From assembly GCA_012932295.1 (NCBI GenBank), contig JAAONU010000001.1, forward strand, positions 18,910,120-18,974,119: a DNA stretch of 64,000 nt, given 5' to 3'. The notes below the pieces were generated by a model. The model ran no database searches and had not been told where the DNA came from. It saw only the letters and a list, made by a program, of their open reading frames with translations. Of this stretch, positions 24,028 through 36,723 are shown piece after piece (within the stretch, counting starts at the first letter, position 1; the number at the start of each line of letters is the position of its first letter). This DNA comes from Cyclina sinensis. Taxonomy: Eukaryota > Mollusca > Bivalvia > Venerida > Veneridae. The translations under genes and the position numbers were made by a program.

Positions 24028-24814
24028 AAATCCAGAATGTCTTTTCAGTTATCGTAAAGTACAGGATGAATAATTTCTACTCTCAATGCATTTCCAGCCG
24101 AGGAATGTTTGCTTCTGTTTCATGCCAAAACACATAACATGTTGATGTATGGTTCACATAATTGAAAACGGCTTAAACTTGTCTTGACGAGGTGCCTTTG
24201 CGCATGCGTGTTTTTTCAGTGTTTCTTTGCTTGTTCTTGTTGTTTTTTCTTTTTTTCGTGAATTATACTTAAGATCGGATGAATTCTGCTCTGCTTTGTT
24301 AATTCATAATAGGGCAGTTATATTAGAAATTGTGTCTATAGTCTTTTATGTAAGTAAGATTCGAACCAGGTCCCTAGTCTTTGACTGGGGTTTCTAAGTC
24401 TAGTGATTACGTGCGAGCGCACTCCTAGCCCTAAATTTGATTGAAGACATTTTTTTCTCTATCTTGAAAAGAAGACATTGACATTTGAATCTGTTCTTTT
24501 AAAACACACAGCTGTTATCAGAGACCTGGTTAAAGATAAAAAATATACCGGCACAGTTATGTAGTTTAAGGTTGTTGGCACCTGTACGCCTGTAATTCTC
24601 AGGATCAAGAAATAATTAATACTTAAGTACACTGCTTTTATAATGTGGTAACTATTCCTAATCAAAGAATTTTAAACTTTTTCTGTATATTCCTTTTTAA
24701 CAGAAATGGCGAAATTTGGGGATGGCTGATCATCGAAAAAAAAAATCTGATTCAAATTGCACAGTAGCAAAAAGATTACGGTATCGTAAATTGTTAAAGC
24801 ATGGTCTTCCTTCA

Positions 24815-24872
24815 CGTCTTTCTTTCTTTCTTTCTTTCTTTTTCTTTCTTTCTTTCCTTCTTTCTTTCTTGT
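24815..24872. repeat. (CTTT)n microsatellite
   Basis: About fourteen CTTT units with a few interruptions (TTTTC, CCTTC) sit inside the last tandem copy of the diverged array. It translates on the minus strand as a lysine/glutamate-rich frame, which is an artefact. Confidence 0.95.
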
Positions 24873-25204
24873 CTTAAAATCCCAAATGTTATTTCAGTTA
24901 TCACATATTCTCTAAAGTATTGGATAAACAGAGCCTTCTCCCAATTCATTACCAGAAAAAAATCGTCATGACCTGGAAACTTATACCAGGTGAAATGATT
25001 GGCTCTGTTACCTGTCAAAACACACCATGTGTTGAGGTATGGTAAGCATAATAGTTAACGTCTTAAACTAGTCTTGCCGCGATGCCTAATTGCGCGAGTA
25101 TTGTATTGTTTATGTCTGGAGATACGGAGAATTATGTTCCGCTCTCTTAACCAAATATAATTTTAAAGCAGGTACGTTTGAAATCATATATCCATGGCTG
25201 TTTG

Positions 25205-25313
25205 ACGCATATTGTAAAATGCATATTGTAAAATGCATATTGTAAAGTGCGTATTGTAAAATGCATATTGTAAAATGCATATTGTAAAAATGCATATTGT
25301 AAAATGCAGGTTT
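25205..25313. repeat. Minisatellite, 14-bp unit GCATATTGTAAAAT
   Basis: About seven head-to-tail copies, with a G substitution (AAAGTGCG) and one extra A. It makes a repetitive minus-strand reading frame (YNMHF repeats) that is not a gene. Confidence 0.93.
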
Positions 25314-26060
25314 ATGTGAAAAGGAAAGAATATACAAATACAGATTAAAGGTTGTTGACCCCTGTACGCTTGTAAGGCATTTTCAAAACAGTATGTACCA
25401 GAAAAGGAGGAGCGTTGTTGACAGTGAAACTAAATCTTACCAAAAATAATAAATAAAAGATGGCGTTCAAGATATCCTGGAGTTTACAGCGGCTGTTTCT
25501 ATTGCAACTAACAGACGATAAGAAAAAGAGGCAAGAACAGGAAATCAGGATAACAGATTAAAAAAGTTAATACTTGTGTAACAGATATTCACGCCTGATT
25601 GTGTTAAATTACACAAAGTATAATACAATCCGCTAGTCCAATACAGGTTACTGTATTACAACAACTTCGGTAATGGAAAATTACAGACAAGGAAAAAAAA
25701 AGTATCTAGAATTTACCAATTGCAACCATTGTCGCGATCCTGTGCGTAAATAGACAGTCCTGTGTATTCTTCCGATATTTCTATATATTTAAAGAACCGT
25801 TCGCGTTTTGATTTGTTTATCAACAGATCTAGAAGCCATTTATTTATTCACACTAACTGATAACAAATTCGGGTTATCAGGCATTTGTCGCAGCAAAATT
25901 ATTTGGTACCCAGGTACTCAAAGCTTTTAATGTCTTCTTTGACAAAGAGAGGGTTCTCATTTCAAAAGGAGGGAAGAACTTATTATAGTGGTTAGGAAGG
26001 GATATTTAAAGGAGTATTTTATTTTTAAAGTGACCAAGAAAGGAAGAAGAAGGAGAGACA

Positions 26061-29000
26061 ATGGGGAAAGAAGAAACTACAGGTTGCCAGCGGACAGAGT
26101 TCACATTAGCTCGGAGACCAACTTATGTCAAAGTGAATCTAGACCAGATACTTGAAAATTTAAAAAGACTGAAAGAACATCTTGCTCCACACACTGGTAA
26201 TGTATAGAATGTTTCTTATTATTTTTGTTTATATTTTTAGCATGAAAATGTATATTTTAAAAATCATCAACATTTGAATTCACCAGTTCGACACTGCACC
26301 AGTTAGTGACGATTTATTGGAATGAAACAAAATACTGTTCAATATCCCAATTTCTAGTATTGTCGCACAAGAAAAACGTGGTAAAACTCGCTCCGTGACA
26401 ATTTTTGAGCAGTATTCGCAGATTTCTCAAACTGTCTGGAATACGACCTTTTCTAATAATTGAACAAGACCACATGAATATGTTCTGATATTTTCTAGCA
26501 TATTGATTGTTTAGCAGGATTACTTTGCGACATAATATCATTACTGTTTGTGTCTTGTGAAACAAATACCTGCGTCCAAATATTAAGGCTAGATTGAAGC
26601 ATTTTCTTTCATATGGCCAGATCTGAACTTGACAAAACTACATAAACAAACGTATAACAAAAATGCAGAAAAAATGATCATTAGAGTTAAGGAGCTATGT
26701 CTTTCATAAATCAATAAATTTCAAATGGGTACAATTTATTTTTCACCCGCATTCTTTTTCTCTAGTCGACGACCACCTTTAGTTAAAAAAGGACAAAAAA
26801 CAAAAACAAAACAAAACAAAAACAAAACTTACACTACATTTTTTTTGACATGATTAATTTTGACAGTTGTTTTCATCTAAAAAGTACTTTGGCTCATAAC
26901 ATGGAACTAGATTTCTCTTGAATTTCGTGCACCCGTTGGCATAAATCTCCAATGACGTCACGAAATTAGGGCAGGCGGTATAAATTACAGGCGTTAATGA
27001 AAGTGAACACTTCGAAATGGAAAATTTTCTCCAGAAAATCGGGTTTTATTGAGAAAAAATCTCTTTCGTTGAAATATTGTCGAGAGAAATGCGACTATTG
27101 TTGTATGATGTGCGTCACATCAGCTTGCCCTGTTTTTATCAAGTAAACATACAATGAAGGAGGGGACATCTGTATTCCTTTTCAGAAAAAGATGAGAAAC
27201 TGAATTAAGCTTAATACACAAAAGAATGAAAAAAAATGGAGTGAGTTTGAAAGTATAAGAGTTAAACATTGCAGTGTTGGTTTCTTCACAATATGCAAAA
27301 TTTATAGCTGATCTAGTTTCGAGTTAGTCCAATATTGACATTCGTCTTCTTTTTAACAAATTTTCAATAGAAGTTTCTACGTGTTGCGACATCAAATATA
27401 ATTCACGAATTTGAACAAGGTTCTTTTGATAATAAAAGTGTGTCAGCAAAACTAAACACAGCTTAAAATACAGCCCTCTTATTTTATAAAAGACAAACAT
27501 ATAGCAGTTTAGACCGAAATGACAGGGTATAAAATCGGTTGAAAATGTCAGTGTGGGGTTTTGAAGTAACTTGACGCGACATTTCTTTTTTTAACATTGT
27601 AAAACTGGCAGATTTTTCAAGAGAACGCTGGAAATTTTTGTCCTTGAAGTCTTAATCGCCTTGACTTTTCCCATGTAATATAAATGTTAAAAATCTTCTT
27701 CCTAGTCTATCTAAACATGTTACAATTGGCAAAAATGGCAAAGCCAAAACTATTTTGTTGTTGTTGTTATTTTTGTCTGTTAACCACTTCTTCGTCGGTG
27801 ACAGATTGTACACTTTTCAAATGAAATCAATATTTATTGGAAGCATTTCTGTCCCTCACTGTGATTCCTGCTTCGACCATTATGATGTTCAGAAGTTTGT
27901 TTTAAAAGATCAGCTGTACCGTATAGTCATTTGATATTCTAAAGTTTGGCCCAGAGTCAAACAAACTAATCTTAGAGACTAGCCAAGCAATGTTATCCTG
28001 ACCAAGTTTTTGAAGGCTATATCTGAATTGCAATCCAAATAAAAAAACAATAAGACAATGGTGTCTTTTGTTTTACACAATTGGATTATGTTTCGAGATC
28101 TTTGGAACAATAGCTTGCATGGACAATTAATCTTCTGCTTTGTTAATGATTGGGTAGTCTCACTACTTCGCTTCCGAAGGTGAACCGATTTTATAGGTTA
28201 ACATTCCTTTTTCAGTGTTTTCAATGTGGTTCTAGGTTGCTGATCAACCATAATTTTGTTATTTTATAAGTTCCTTATTTAGATATGAATAAGGAATCAG
28301 GAAATAGTTCCCTATTCCTTATTTGAAAAAGGAGTAAGGAACTTACTTTATATACATGACATTTTATTGTTGTTCACCTTCTAAAGGTTGAAAACAACTA
28401 AAAAACATCAGATCTATAAAAGCGGTTCAACACTTAAAGCTTTATACATTAGGCTAGATGATAGGGTGGAGAATTTCGGAAAAAGAATGTCAGTTGTGCA
28501 AAAGTACACACCCATCATTGAAACAAATTTGTAAAGATTTTAAGTGTCTAAAATCCCTTCAGTTGAGTTTCGTTTTCCGGCGTAAATTTCCATATACAAA
28601 CATACACGTGTTCGAAACAAAATATATCACTAATAAGTATATTCGACCAGGATTAACTTTGTTATCCGATTATTTTTGCAAATAAAAGCATTGTGTATAT
28701 AACAGATAAAACACTATATAATAAACTTAATGTGGAAAGTTTCTTGTCATGGATTTGTCCTTAGGTCTTAATTCTATCATCTGAAAATGTCTATAAATGT
28801 ACTTATCATTGTTCAATAAAATCATTTTAAATGTCATTCCAGAGTTCATTGCCGTGGTTAAAGCGAACGCCTATGGGCACGGGTCCGTGGCGGTATCACG
28901 GTTCCTTGAGAAGCACGGGATCACACACTTTGCGGTCGCTACGGCGCTAGAAGGCGAGGAGCTAAGGAATGCAGGGGTACACTGTAATATCCAGGTGCTA

Positions 29001-31175
29001 GGTAATGGCGTTGACAGAGTAACTGCCCTTTTTAAGGAAAATTGAAAGCAGAAATTAGAAATCCAAACAAGCTTAAGAAAGTCAATGCACATACTTAACA
29101 GTATATAAAACGTAAACAGACATCGTTAGATACCCATGGCCGATCCATTAACATTTATCATTACATGTAATAATGAACCGTGGGTATCCGACGATGCTAA
29201 TCCGAAAACAAATCAAGATATATATTCTGACAGTAGAGCTATAGTAAATAACGTGAAAATCAGTCCTGTATATCTAATTTATAGGAAATGCTTGTGCAGA
29301 TGACATTCCTACTTTGTATGAAAATCGTCTGATACCGACAGTTGCTAATGAAACATTCTTAGCGGAATGGTTACGTCACTGGCGACAGCGACAGAGGAAC
29401 ACACTTGGCGGTGAGGTATGGCAAAGTCAACTTTTGACCAACTTACTTATCAGTTTACAATAAAATACGTATGCCCAATATACGGTAAAAATGTTTGTAT
29501 CCTGAAAACTTTATTGCTGAATATGACAATGTGAATGTTCACCAAGGCAGAGGCTGAGCTGATCACGCGGAACATGTATGATTTCGACAATAAATACTGT
29601 CCGGGCAGTCCAGTTTTCCCCCAACGATCTGATTCTTACGACAAAACACGGGTCTTTTTCTTTTTGTCCGTCCATGTCCCAGTGTAAACGCATATGAGCT
29701 AATAGGATCCTTCGTATATGTTATTATACAGCGGGGGCACACTTTTCATGGTGTGGATATGAGATTGAGCAGAACAATGATTGTTTTTAATGGCATTTAA
29801 GGGCCAGATTTGGAAGACAACGTTTCCCCTGGATCCGGGATGTTCCTTTCTTGCTTTTTGGGGATTCTGATGAGGACAAGTGTTTTATTCATATTTTGAT
29901 CATGTAAAACAATTTATCATTATATCATTATTTACTTTTTCAGAATGGTCGCCGAGCTGGTACCGTTGCTATCAAATTAGACTCCGGTATGTCTCGAAAT
30001 GGCTGTCAACCTGAACAGTTGAGATCCCTAATTGAGGTATGAGAAAACGTCTGTTTCAAGAGAGATAACAAACGAATTTATAAGATAGAAAACTTAACAT
30101 AGTTACTGAACATCTTTGCACAAAGTACATCGGTTAAATATGTTTTGAACGGTATCTGGAAAAGCAATCAAGAGATTCGTGTTCTATTTTGTTTTATTTT
30201 TAGATGCAATTCGTGCCAACAAGAATTCTCTAACACAGAAGTTATTTAGGATACATTCCTTCTGTACTTCTGCGTTACAGGTGTCAGCTATAAATGATTT
30301 GGGGTTGTTTGTGAAATCTAGGCCCACACAAAGTACCAATACAAATAAACATAGTATGAAGTAATTCTGGAAAATTGTAAGGATTGCTAGGTATAATAAA
30401 AGAGTATTCTCTGCTATTTTACAGAAGCAAATTTTCCACCAATATACTAGTATTTGTTTTTGCCATTTCTTACTGGACATTTATTGCCAAATTTACTGTT
30501 ATCATGTATACGTATTTTTTAGTATTGTGAAAACAACAGTATACCAATACACAGCATTATGACACATTTCGCACAATCCTGGGACGATCCTGAATTCACA
30601 CAGACACAGATGAACACATTCATGGAAACAGTAGCTCCATATAGGTAAGAAGTATGCATTTAATACATTAGCCCTTACACTGCTGGAGGCACCTGACTCT
30701 TGCCTTTGCGACAAGTGCAGACCAAGATCAGCCTGCACATCCATAAAGTATGATCATGGCCTGCACTATTCGCCATTTAGTGAGTTAATTTTCATTTAAC
30801 ACCTTCCCCCAACAAACAATTAAATGATCGTCCAAATTGAAAGATTGAGAAGTCAGGTTTAGAATTTAGCATAGTAAGGGTTAATACAAGGGCTAATGGA
30901 AGGATGGAGCGGTTTTAAGCTCTGTTTATTGATACTGGAGCTCAACGCTTCCTGAGTTCTTGTCTTTGTTGAGTGAACAGTAGTTGTTAATGTATACTTT
31001 GGAAAAATGCCGGCACACTAGTTCTGCAGTTTCTTTCGAAGAGTAATGTTGCTGCCATCATTAGTAAACAAAGGGATTAAATAACCGTTTGTATTTTTGT
31101 TGATGAAGATAGCTCTCAAAGTGTGTTATAATCAAAACATGTCAGCATGACCTGGTGCTTCCGTTACCCTTTATG

Positions 31176-31210
<35 letters not shown>

Positions 31211-33607
31211 ACAGAGGGTCGGGCATGCATATATCTCTAACCGTGTTAACGTTATTAACAGTGAGTGGGCATGGACGGAACCCAAGGCGATGGTTCCGCA
31301 ACACTTCACACATATGTATGTACTGTAACGAAACATTGCCGTAGGTTCCGACGGTGGGAGCATGAGTATAACCCATTTACTGATACAAGCGACATAAACT
31401 ACTTACTAGACATTGTTAGTGTTAATGTTTTCTTCATATATCTAGACAAACAGCTCGTAACATTTGTGAAGAAATAATGATTATTTTAATGCATAATAGG
31501 TGGAGGTAAACAAAGGCATTTGTGTCTCAATTGTTTGTGTGTTCTGTTAAATTTACCATATATATTTTAAAATGTACAACGTATCGATATATCATTCTAA
31601 TGTTTTTGTTTTCAGGGAGAAAGGGATAAAGTTACATGTAGCTAACTCAGGAGCTATTCTGAACAAGATTGGTGTAGATCTAGATTACGTCAGGCCAGGA
31701 ATCTCTATGTATGGCCAACCACCGGGTAAATAGATGTCTTATCTTGTTTGATAATACATTCGACATAATTTCACATATTCCACGATGAATTACTAGTGCA
31801 TTTTTGGACGTTTCGCTCTAAAACCTTAAGTCACTAAATACCAACATTTTCAAAACAAGGGGATTAAAAAAAAACATAAACATAAATTGGCAGCTAAAAG
31901 AACACAAGAGACGGATAATATAACAGCGTGTAGAAAAAGGTCTCACGATGGTACAGCGCAAGATAAACATGTTTTTGTAACAACATGATAGTATTTTCAT
32001 ACAATTTCGCTCCTCTAGCATTTTTCTCTTTAGACGATGTTACATGTTGGTTTCTATAAATTATAATATCGTTATGAGAATTCACTGAATGTTATAACAC
32101 AAGACGTGTATACAGTGCCACTGCTTTTCATACTCATACAAAGTTAAAAAAAACAACTACAACTGATAGACAATGCACTGGCTTTAATACATGCAAAGAG
32201 AGACAACTCTAGCTATATGATAATAATCAGAAACAACAGTTATTCTTTCATACTACAACAGTTGATATAATCTGGTGTTATTATCAAAGGGTTAATGTGC
32301 GTATACCTGTTTATTTCTATTCAGACACGAGTGAGTTTGGTATCACCTCGACCAAGAACTTTGGTCTGAAACCTGCGATAAAATGGTTCGTCAAGGCTAG
32401 CAGTGTTAATGACCTTGCTCCGGGCAGAGTTGTCGGGTACGATAAAACATACAGGTATGTACGCCCTATATCATACGATTAACAAGACTGTATTTGACTA
32501 GGGATTTAAAAGGTCATAGAAGCAGTGTGGTCATCGGGGAACACCTCACTTTTCACCTTTAAATTCTGTAAAATGTGATATTCTGTGTAGCTTGAATGTT
32601 TGAAACACTTTTAATGCTTTAATGGACTCGTGTTACCATTTTGATAATTTTGAACGAACCTTTATGGACGTCACCAAAATAACAGAATGATGAAGAAAAA
32701 CGGGTCTTTCAAAAGACCAAGCATAAAACTGGAACAGTTCCCAATCCGTAGTTTAACAACCAAATCGCATACCGTCGGAATGCCACTTTGGATTTTTTTA
32801 ATCACAGTTTGCTTTTTTACACATTTGCCGGCTGAAGTGAATTAGTTAGTAAAGCATTCCTTACACACAAAGGTACAAACAGTTTTTCCGCAGTGGGAGG
32901 TCTCGGTGCAATTTTGTTTTTGAAGGTCAGAATTACACTGCACATTTTCTCCTGCATATATAATATTTTCTTAGCAGTCATTCTTGTACATTAATTGACC
33001 TTTTTTGTACTTCAGATGTACCCAGTACGAGAAGATTGCAGTATTACCAATAGGATATGCCGATGGTTACCTTAGAAATATGTTTGGAAGTGGTTACGTC
33101 ACAACTTTAGATGGTAAGTTTTTTTTCTGAATAGAGCTCTTGTTGTTGAGATTTTTGATATAAAAAGTTGTCAAGAGCATTTCGGCTGACAAAACTGTTC
33201 TAGAAGGGTGTTCCAAGTTTAAAAGACCTTTTTGCGGTCTTGATCAGCTGAAATTAATCACTTACTATAACAAAATTCTATATGATAGCGTTTTATGCAT
33301 TAAGAAATCAGCAACTTCAAAAGACCGAAAATTTACTCCTATCGAATTTGTTTAATATTAACAGGTGTTCCTTGTCCCGTTGTTGGCCGTAATCTCCATG
33401 GATGCGATCACCATTAAACTCCCGGAGGAAGTGAAGGATTGTCAAGAATTTCTTTTGATGACTTCCGATTTCAGTGACACAAACTCATGCGTAGCTATTT
33501 CAAAAATCCAGAACACTATTCCATACGAAGTGTGTACAAATATATCCAGTCGTGTTCCCAGACTATACGAAATAGGCGGAGAAACAGTGACGTTGAGTGG
33601 AGTGTAA
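26061..33607 (+). CDS. alr: Alanine racemase, fold-type III PLP enzyme, nine exons, one frameshift in the last exon
   Basis: The product interconverts L- and D-alanine using PLP; bivalves are known to accumulate D-alanine as an osmolyte. Exons: 26061-26196, 28843-29001, 29285-29415, 29944-30036, 30523-30644, 31616-31725, 32325-32454, 33016-33113 and 33365-33607. Borders are AG/GT and phases are consistent. The barrel begins [20 protein letters not shown]. The PLP lysine is K52 in [12 protein letters not shown]160 in LDSGMSRNG fits the substrate arginine, and Y289 in VVGYDKTY fits the catalytic tyrosine. [25 protein letters not shown] and [13 protein letters not shown] motifs are present. In the last exon VVGR is followed by an extra A (33391/33392) before [11 protein letters not shown]. 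Read literally, the frame stops at 33415, losing about 70 residues. The corrected length is about 406 residues. Confidence 0.93.
28267..28345. repeat. Foldback (hairpin) element in alanine racemase intron 1
   Basis: Arms TAAGTTCCTTATTT and (inverted) TAAGTTCCTTACTCC enclose an inner pair ATAAGGAAT/ATTCCTTAT. It looks like a very short MITE-like foldback; no coding content. Confidence 0.7.
29121..29196. repeat. Foldback element in alanine racemase intron 2
   Basis: Arms CATCGTTAGATACCCATGG (29121-29139) and, inverted, CATCGTCGGATACCCACGG (29178-29196) pair at most positions across a 38-base loop. Confidence 0.75.
30655..30890. repeat. Dispersed mollusc-type repeat in alanine racemase intron 5
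   Basis: CTTGCCTTTGCGACAAGTGC, GATCAGCCTGCACATCC, ATGATCATGGCCTGCAC and TATTCGCCATTTAG match my memory of a common short bivalve repeat. A degraded relative (GGTCATGGTCTGCATTGTTC) is at about 34511-34530. The copy limits are uncertain. Confidence 0.5.
31179..31208. repeat. (AG)n microsatellite, about 14 units
   Basis: A perfect AG run in the intron between exons 5 and 6 of the plus-strand alanine racemase gene. The serine/leucine-rich minus-strand frame over it is an artefact. Confidence 0.97.
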
Positions 33608-35030
33608 ATTATTCAGGATGATGTAGACTTCATCACCATTCCGGTTTGATCTCTGATGACTGTAATTAGATGTCGTGCATTTCTGCAAAGCCTTAAAGGA
33701 AATGTGTGTTCGGCTATATGCAAGTACATATATATGACTCTCTGTGTATGGATGCAGCCAAATTTTTTATAAACTCATAAAGGGAGGTAAAATTGCAAAG
33801 GAGTTTGCTCTGTGCCCACTAACTGTTAAAGTAGGGGAGGGGGGATAATGAAATTACTGGTCTTTTCCAGAACATGGATAATCACTTTGGAAAAAAAGAG
33901 CAACTCTGTCGAACTTGTGGAACGTGTAACGTTTAGACTTGTGCTGTTGTGCAATATCCGGTGGAAACAGCATTAATGAATGTATCAGCATTATGTTATT
34001 ATTTCAGATAAATTTTATTCACATATCAGTATTACACAGTATTACAGGAGTACAAAGTAAAAACTGGATTTTAGTAAAAGGCAATAATCCAAACTGAGTC
34101 TTAGCTTACTCAAGAGGTTATGCTTCAGAGTATGAACGAACAGATAAATTCTTTAGTCTGCCTGATAATTAGTGTCATTCGAATTCGCTCAGAGCTTGTA
34201 TCATTTAGAATACTGGATTTTAAAAGTACCATTTAATTTATTTTACCATTTTCTTCATGAAGGCTTTCGTTAGGATCGGTATATCGGTGACATACTGCTT
34301 GGAAGTTAGAGAAAGTCGTTCAAAGGAAATACTAATGCATTCAACAGAATATACTAATCTTAACTAAGATGAAAACAAGTATAAAGACAATATAACTTTA
34401 CCACTCAAATACTGGATACACAAGTATGATGAATACGAACTTACTTTCCGAGTTTTACACTGAACAGTTTGGACGCTGTTAAAATCTTTCCTATGCAGCT
34501 TTGCATGAGTGGTCATGGTCTGCATTGTTCGAATTCAGCTTTTGTACAGGTTCATTTCAAACATTTTAGCCGGATAAGGGTTCAACTCTTCATAATGGTA
34601 ACACCAATTGTTAAAAATACAAGTAAAATTGCAATAACTTGTATACAGGTGTTTACATTTCTGAACTTTGTATGTTTATCTTTGTATTCCTTTAATGATG
34701 ATATAAGTAAGTTTGTAATTATTTACATTGTTATTTAATAGAGACTTATTTTCATCATGAAGACACACCAAAAATATGCACTTTAGATAAGTAACCATGC
34801 GTAGAATCTATATTTTTAGTCGTGGTTTCTATATCTTGAAAAAATAAATGTTATATCTATAAACAGCTTTCTTGCAATATACGGTTGGATTTCTGGGCAA
34901 TCTGATTAAAATCTTCTCCTAACAATCGCTATGCTAACCGTAGGGAGATCGTGAACTTCAGATTGGATTTCTGGGCAAAATATGTGAACCTTTGACGAAA
35001 GCAGTTGGTACAATTTAATGCTAATTATCA
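33608..35030. other. Spacer downstream of plus-strand alanine racemase
   Basis: This should hold the 3' UTR of the upstream gene. AAAATAAATG at about 34841 is one candidate polyadenylation signal. The mollusc-type repeat remnant near 34500 is the only other structure seen. No exon was recognised. Confidence 0.4.
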
Positions 35031-35641
35031 ACAAAAGGGCCATGATGGCCCTGGATCGCTCACCTGAGTACTTTGCCTGAGGGTCTACCGTTAAGCAAAC
35101 ATCAGATGCAACATTACATTTTCTAACTGAAGATATTCAGATCTCATATTTTATACAAACAAGAAGATTTTCAAAGTTTTCCCTATGTAAAATAAGTTGA
35201 CCCCCGGGGAAGACAAAATTTTGCCCCAGTGGCATAATTTGAACAAGAAGATTTTTAAAGTTTTACTATATAAGCCTATGTAAAATACATTGACCCCCGG
35301 GGCGGGGCCAAATTTGACCCCAGGGGCATATTTTGAACAAACTTGATAGAGGTCCACTAGATAATGCTACATACCAAATGTTAAGGCTCAGGGCCTTGTG
35401 GTTTCAGACAAGAAGATTTTCAAAGATTTTCCTTTAAGTTGCCATAGCAACCAGAGTTCTTGATGGAATTGAAATCTTTGAACAACTTTGGAAGAGCTTC
35501 ATGCAAGAAACATCCCAGGCAAGTTTCATCAAATTTAGCCCAGAGGTTTCAGAGGAGATGTCGTTTGAATGAAATTGTTGACGGACGACGGACAAAGTCC
35601 GGTCACAATAGCTAACCATGAGCCAAAGGCTCAAGTGAACT
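35031..35641 (-). mobile_element. Complete copy (R3) of the ~170-bp-unit dispersed element
   Basis: Both termini are present. The 3' end is at 35031, with hairpin GGGCCATGATGGCCC (35037-35051) then TCGCTCACCTGAGTACTTTG. The 5' end is at 35641, with GAGCCAAAGGCTC and a GGACGACGGACAAAGTCCGG stretch. Only one to two core units lie between (GACCCCCGGGG, GAGGTCCACTAG, GGGCCTTGTGGTTTCAGAC). It sits between the convergent racemase genes. No coding capacity, so it is non-autonomous. The terminal hairpin and tandem core suggest a Helentron-like origin, which is inference. Confidence 0.75.
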
Positions 35642-36723
35642 AAAAATCAAATATTGCCCGACCTTGTGGTAAATAATTCTAATAAATGTCTAGATTGGAC
35701 CCAAAGACTATCACCAATGAATCACAGAAAGCCATACGTTCAAGTATGTTGAGAACTATTTTGTATCGTTTACATGGCAAATATGCATGTAATCGTTTCA
35801 ATGTTTTCAACCAGAAAAGGGACCTTTTCTCACCTAAAAGTCGGAAAGAACTATCAGTGTGTGACTGAAAAATACATAGGAGATGTGGATGGCTCCCACA
35901 GTTAGTAGAGTACAAAATTCCATGTATTGAAGAATGTTAAGAACCAACAATATCTAAACTCATTTGATTTTATTATGAAGTAAAAAATGTACAAAATACA
36001 TACAAATATTACACATGCAACTGAAAAATACAATAAATGGATTTCATGTAAAACTTTTAGTACAGACTAGACATGGATGACAAAACAAAGATCTGAAAGA
36101 AAATCGAAGTGATTTGTCCACTTTCGATGTAATACGATTCTATAAAAATATAAATACTTTAGGCAGTGATAAATTGAACACAGCTAGTTAACGGTGCCCA
36201 TCATAGAAACAACAAACTAATCCGCACAGCAGACGATTGTTGAAAATAACATCTCTGTTTCATACACTGAATTACTGACAAAATAAATCAAGTAAGTACA
36301 TTCAAACCTCTTGGTTAGAAATACTTTTATGTATTTGCTTGCTAAAGAAAATTCTCTCTTCATGAAGGAACCTATTCATCAGAATGTAACAGCAGGTACC
36401 CTTTCGCACAGGGTTTACTATTCTCAACAGCATGATGTAAAATGATCACTTTTACCATCGAACTTTTGCTTCCACCATTAAAATCACGCAGAACCAGAGC
36501 TTCCGCATTCCTTTCTCGAGGTGCGTAGTATGTGTGACTGTAGGTCCCTTTTTCGACATGGAACCTCATAACAAACATTCCAATCTCGCGCGAGGCTATC
36601 CACACTACTCAAGATTCTAGACATACTCGTATGGTGACTAGATTCCATATGACCTTTGTTTCTAAAGGTGAATCAATACCATCAACTCTTTATCTCTTCC
36701 CTCCTTTTTTTGCCAAGTAACTC
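35642..36723. other. Spacer/3' flank of minus-strand alanine racemase
   Basis: Short overlapping open frames on both strands (35679-35915, 36372-36605) lack recognisable motifs. The first is followed directly by AT-rich sequence. Part of this should be 3' UTR of the gene ending at 36724. No clear repeat. Confidence 0.35.

Larger units (their letters stand above)
17990..25140. repeat. Diverged local tandem duplication, about four copies of a 0.6-0.9 kb unit
   Basis: Landmarks recur in the same order. GATCATCGAAAA-like strings lie at about 18030, 18627, 23880 (degenerate) and 24728. CTTGACGAGGTGCC-like strings lie at about 18362, 23420, 24182 and 25072. CCTAGCCCTAA(G/A)TTTGAT lies at 23625 and 24424, and GTTATCAGAGA at about 23711 and 24513. 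With the transposon dimer (18918-23370) taken out, spacing is about 600, 760 and 890 bp. CTTT-rich microsatellites sit at equivalent points in the last two copies. There is no gene in the unit. The function, if any, is unknown. Confidence 0.7.

Noticed and set aside
24812..25018. Lysine/glutamate-rich minus-strand frame
   Set aside because: It is produced by the CTTT microsatellite.
323..25313. CRISPR array or other prokaryotic repeat system
   Set aside because: The repeats lack unique spacers of constant length and lie among spliced eukaryotic genes.
25110..25337. Repetitive YNMHF frame
   Set aside because: It is a translation of the 14-bp minisatellite.
31142..31376. Serine/leucine-rich minus frames
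   Set aside because: They are artefacts of the AG microsatellite in a racemase intron.
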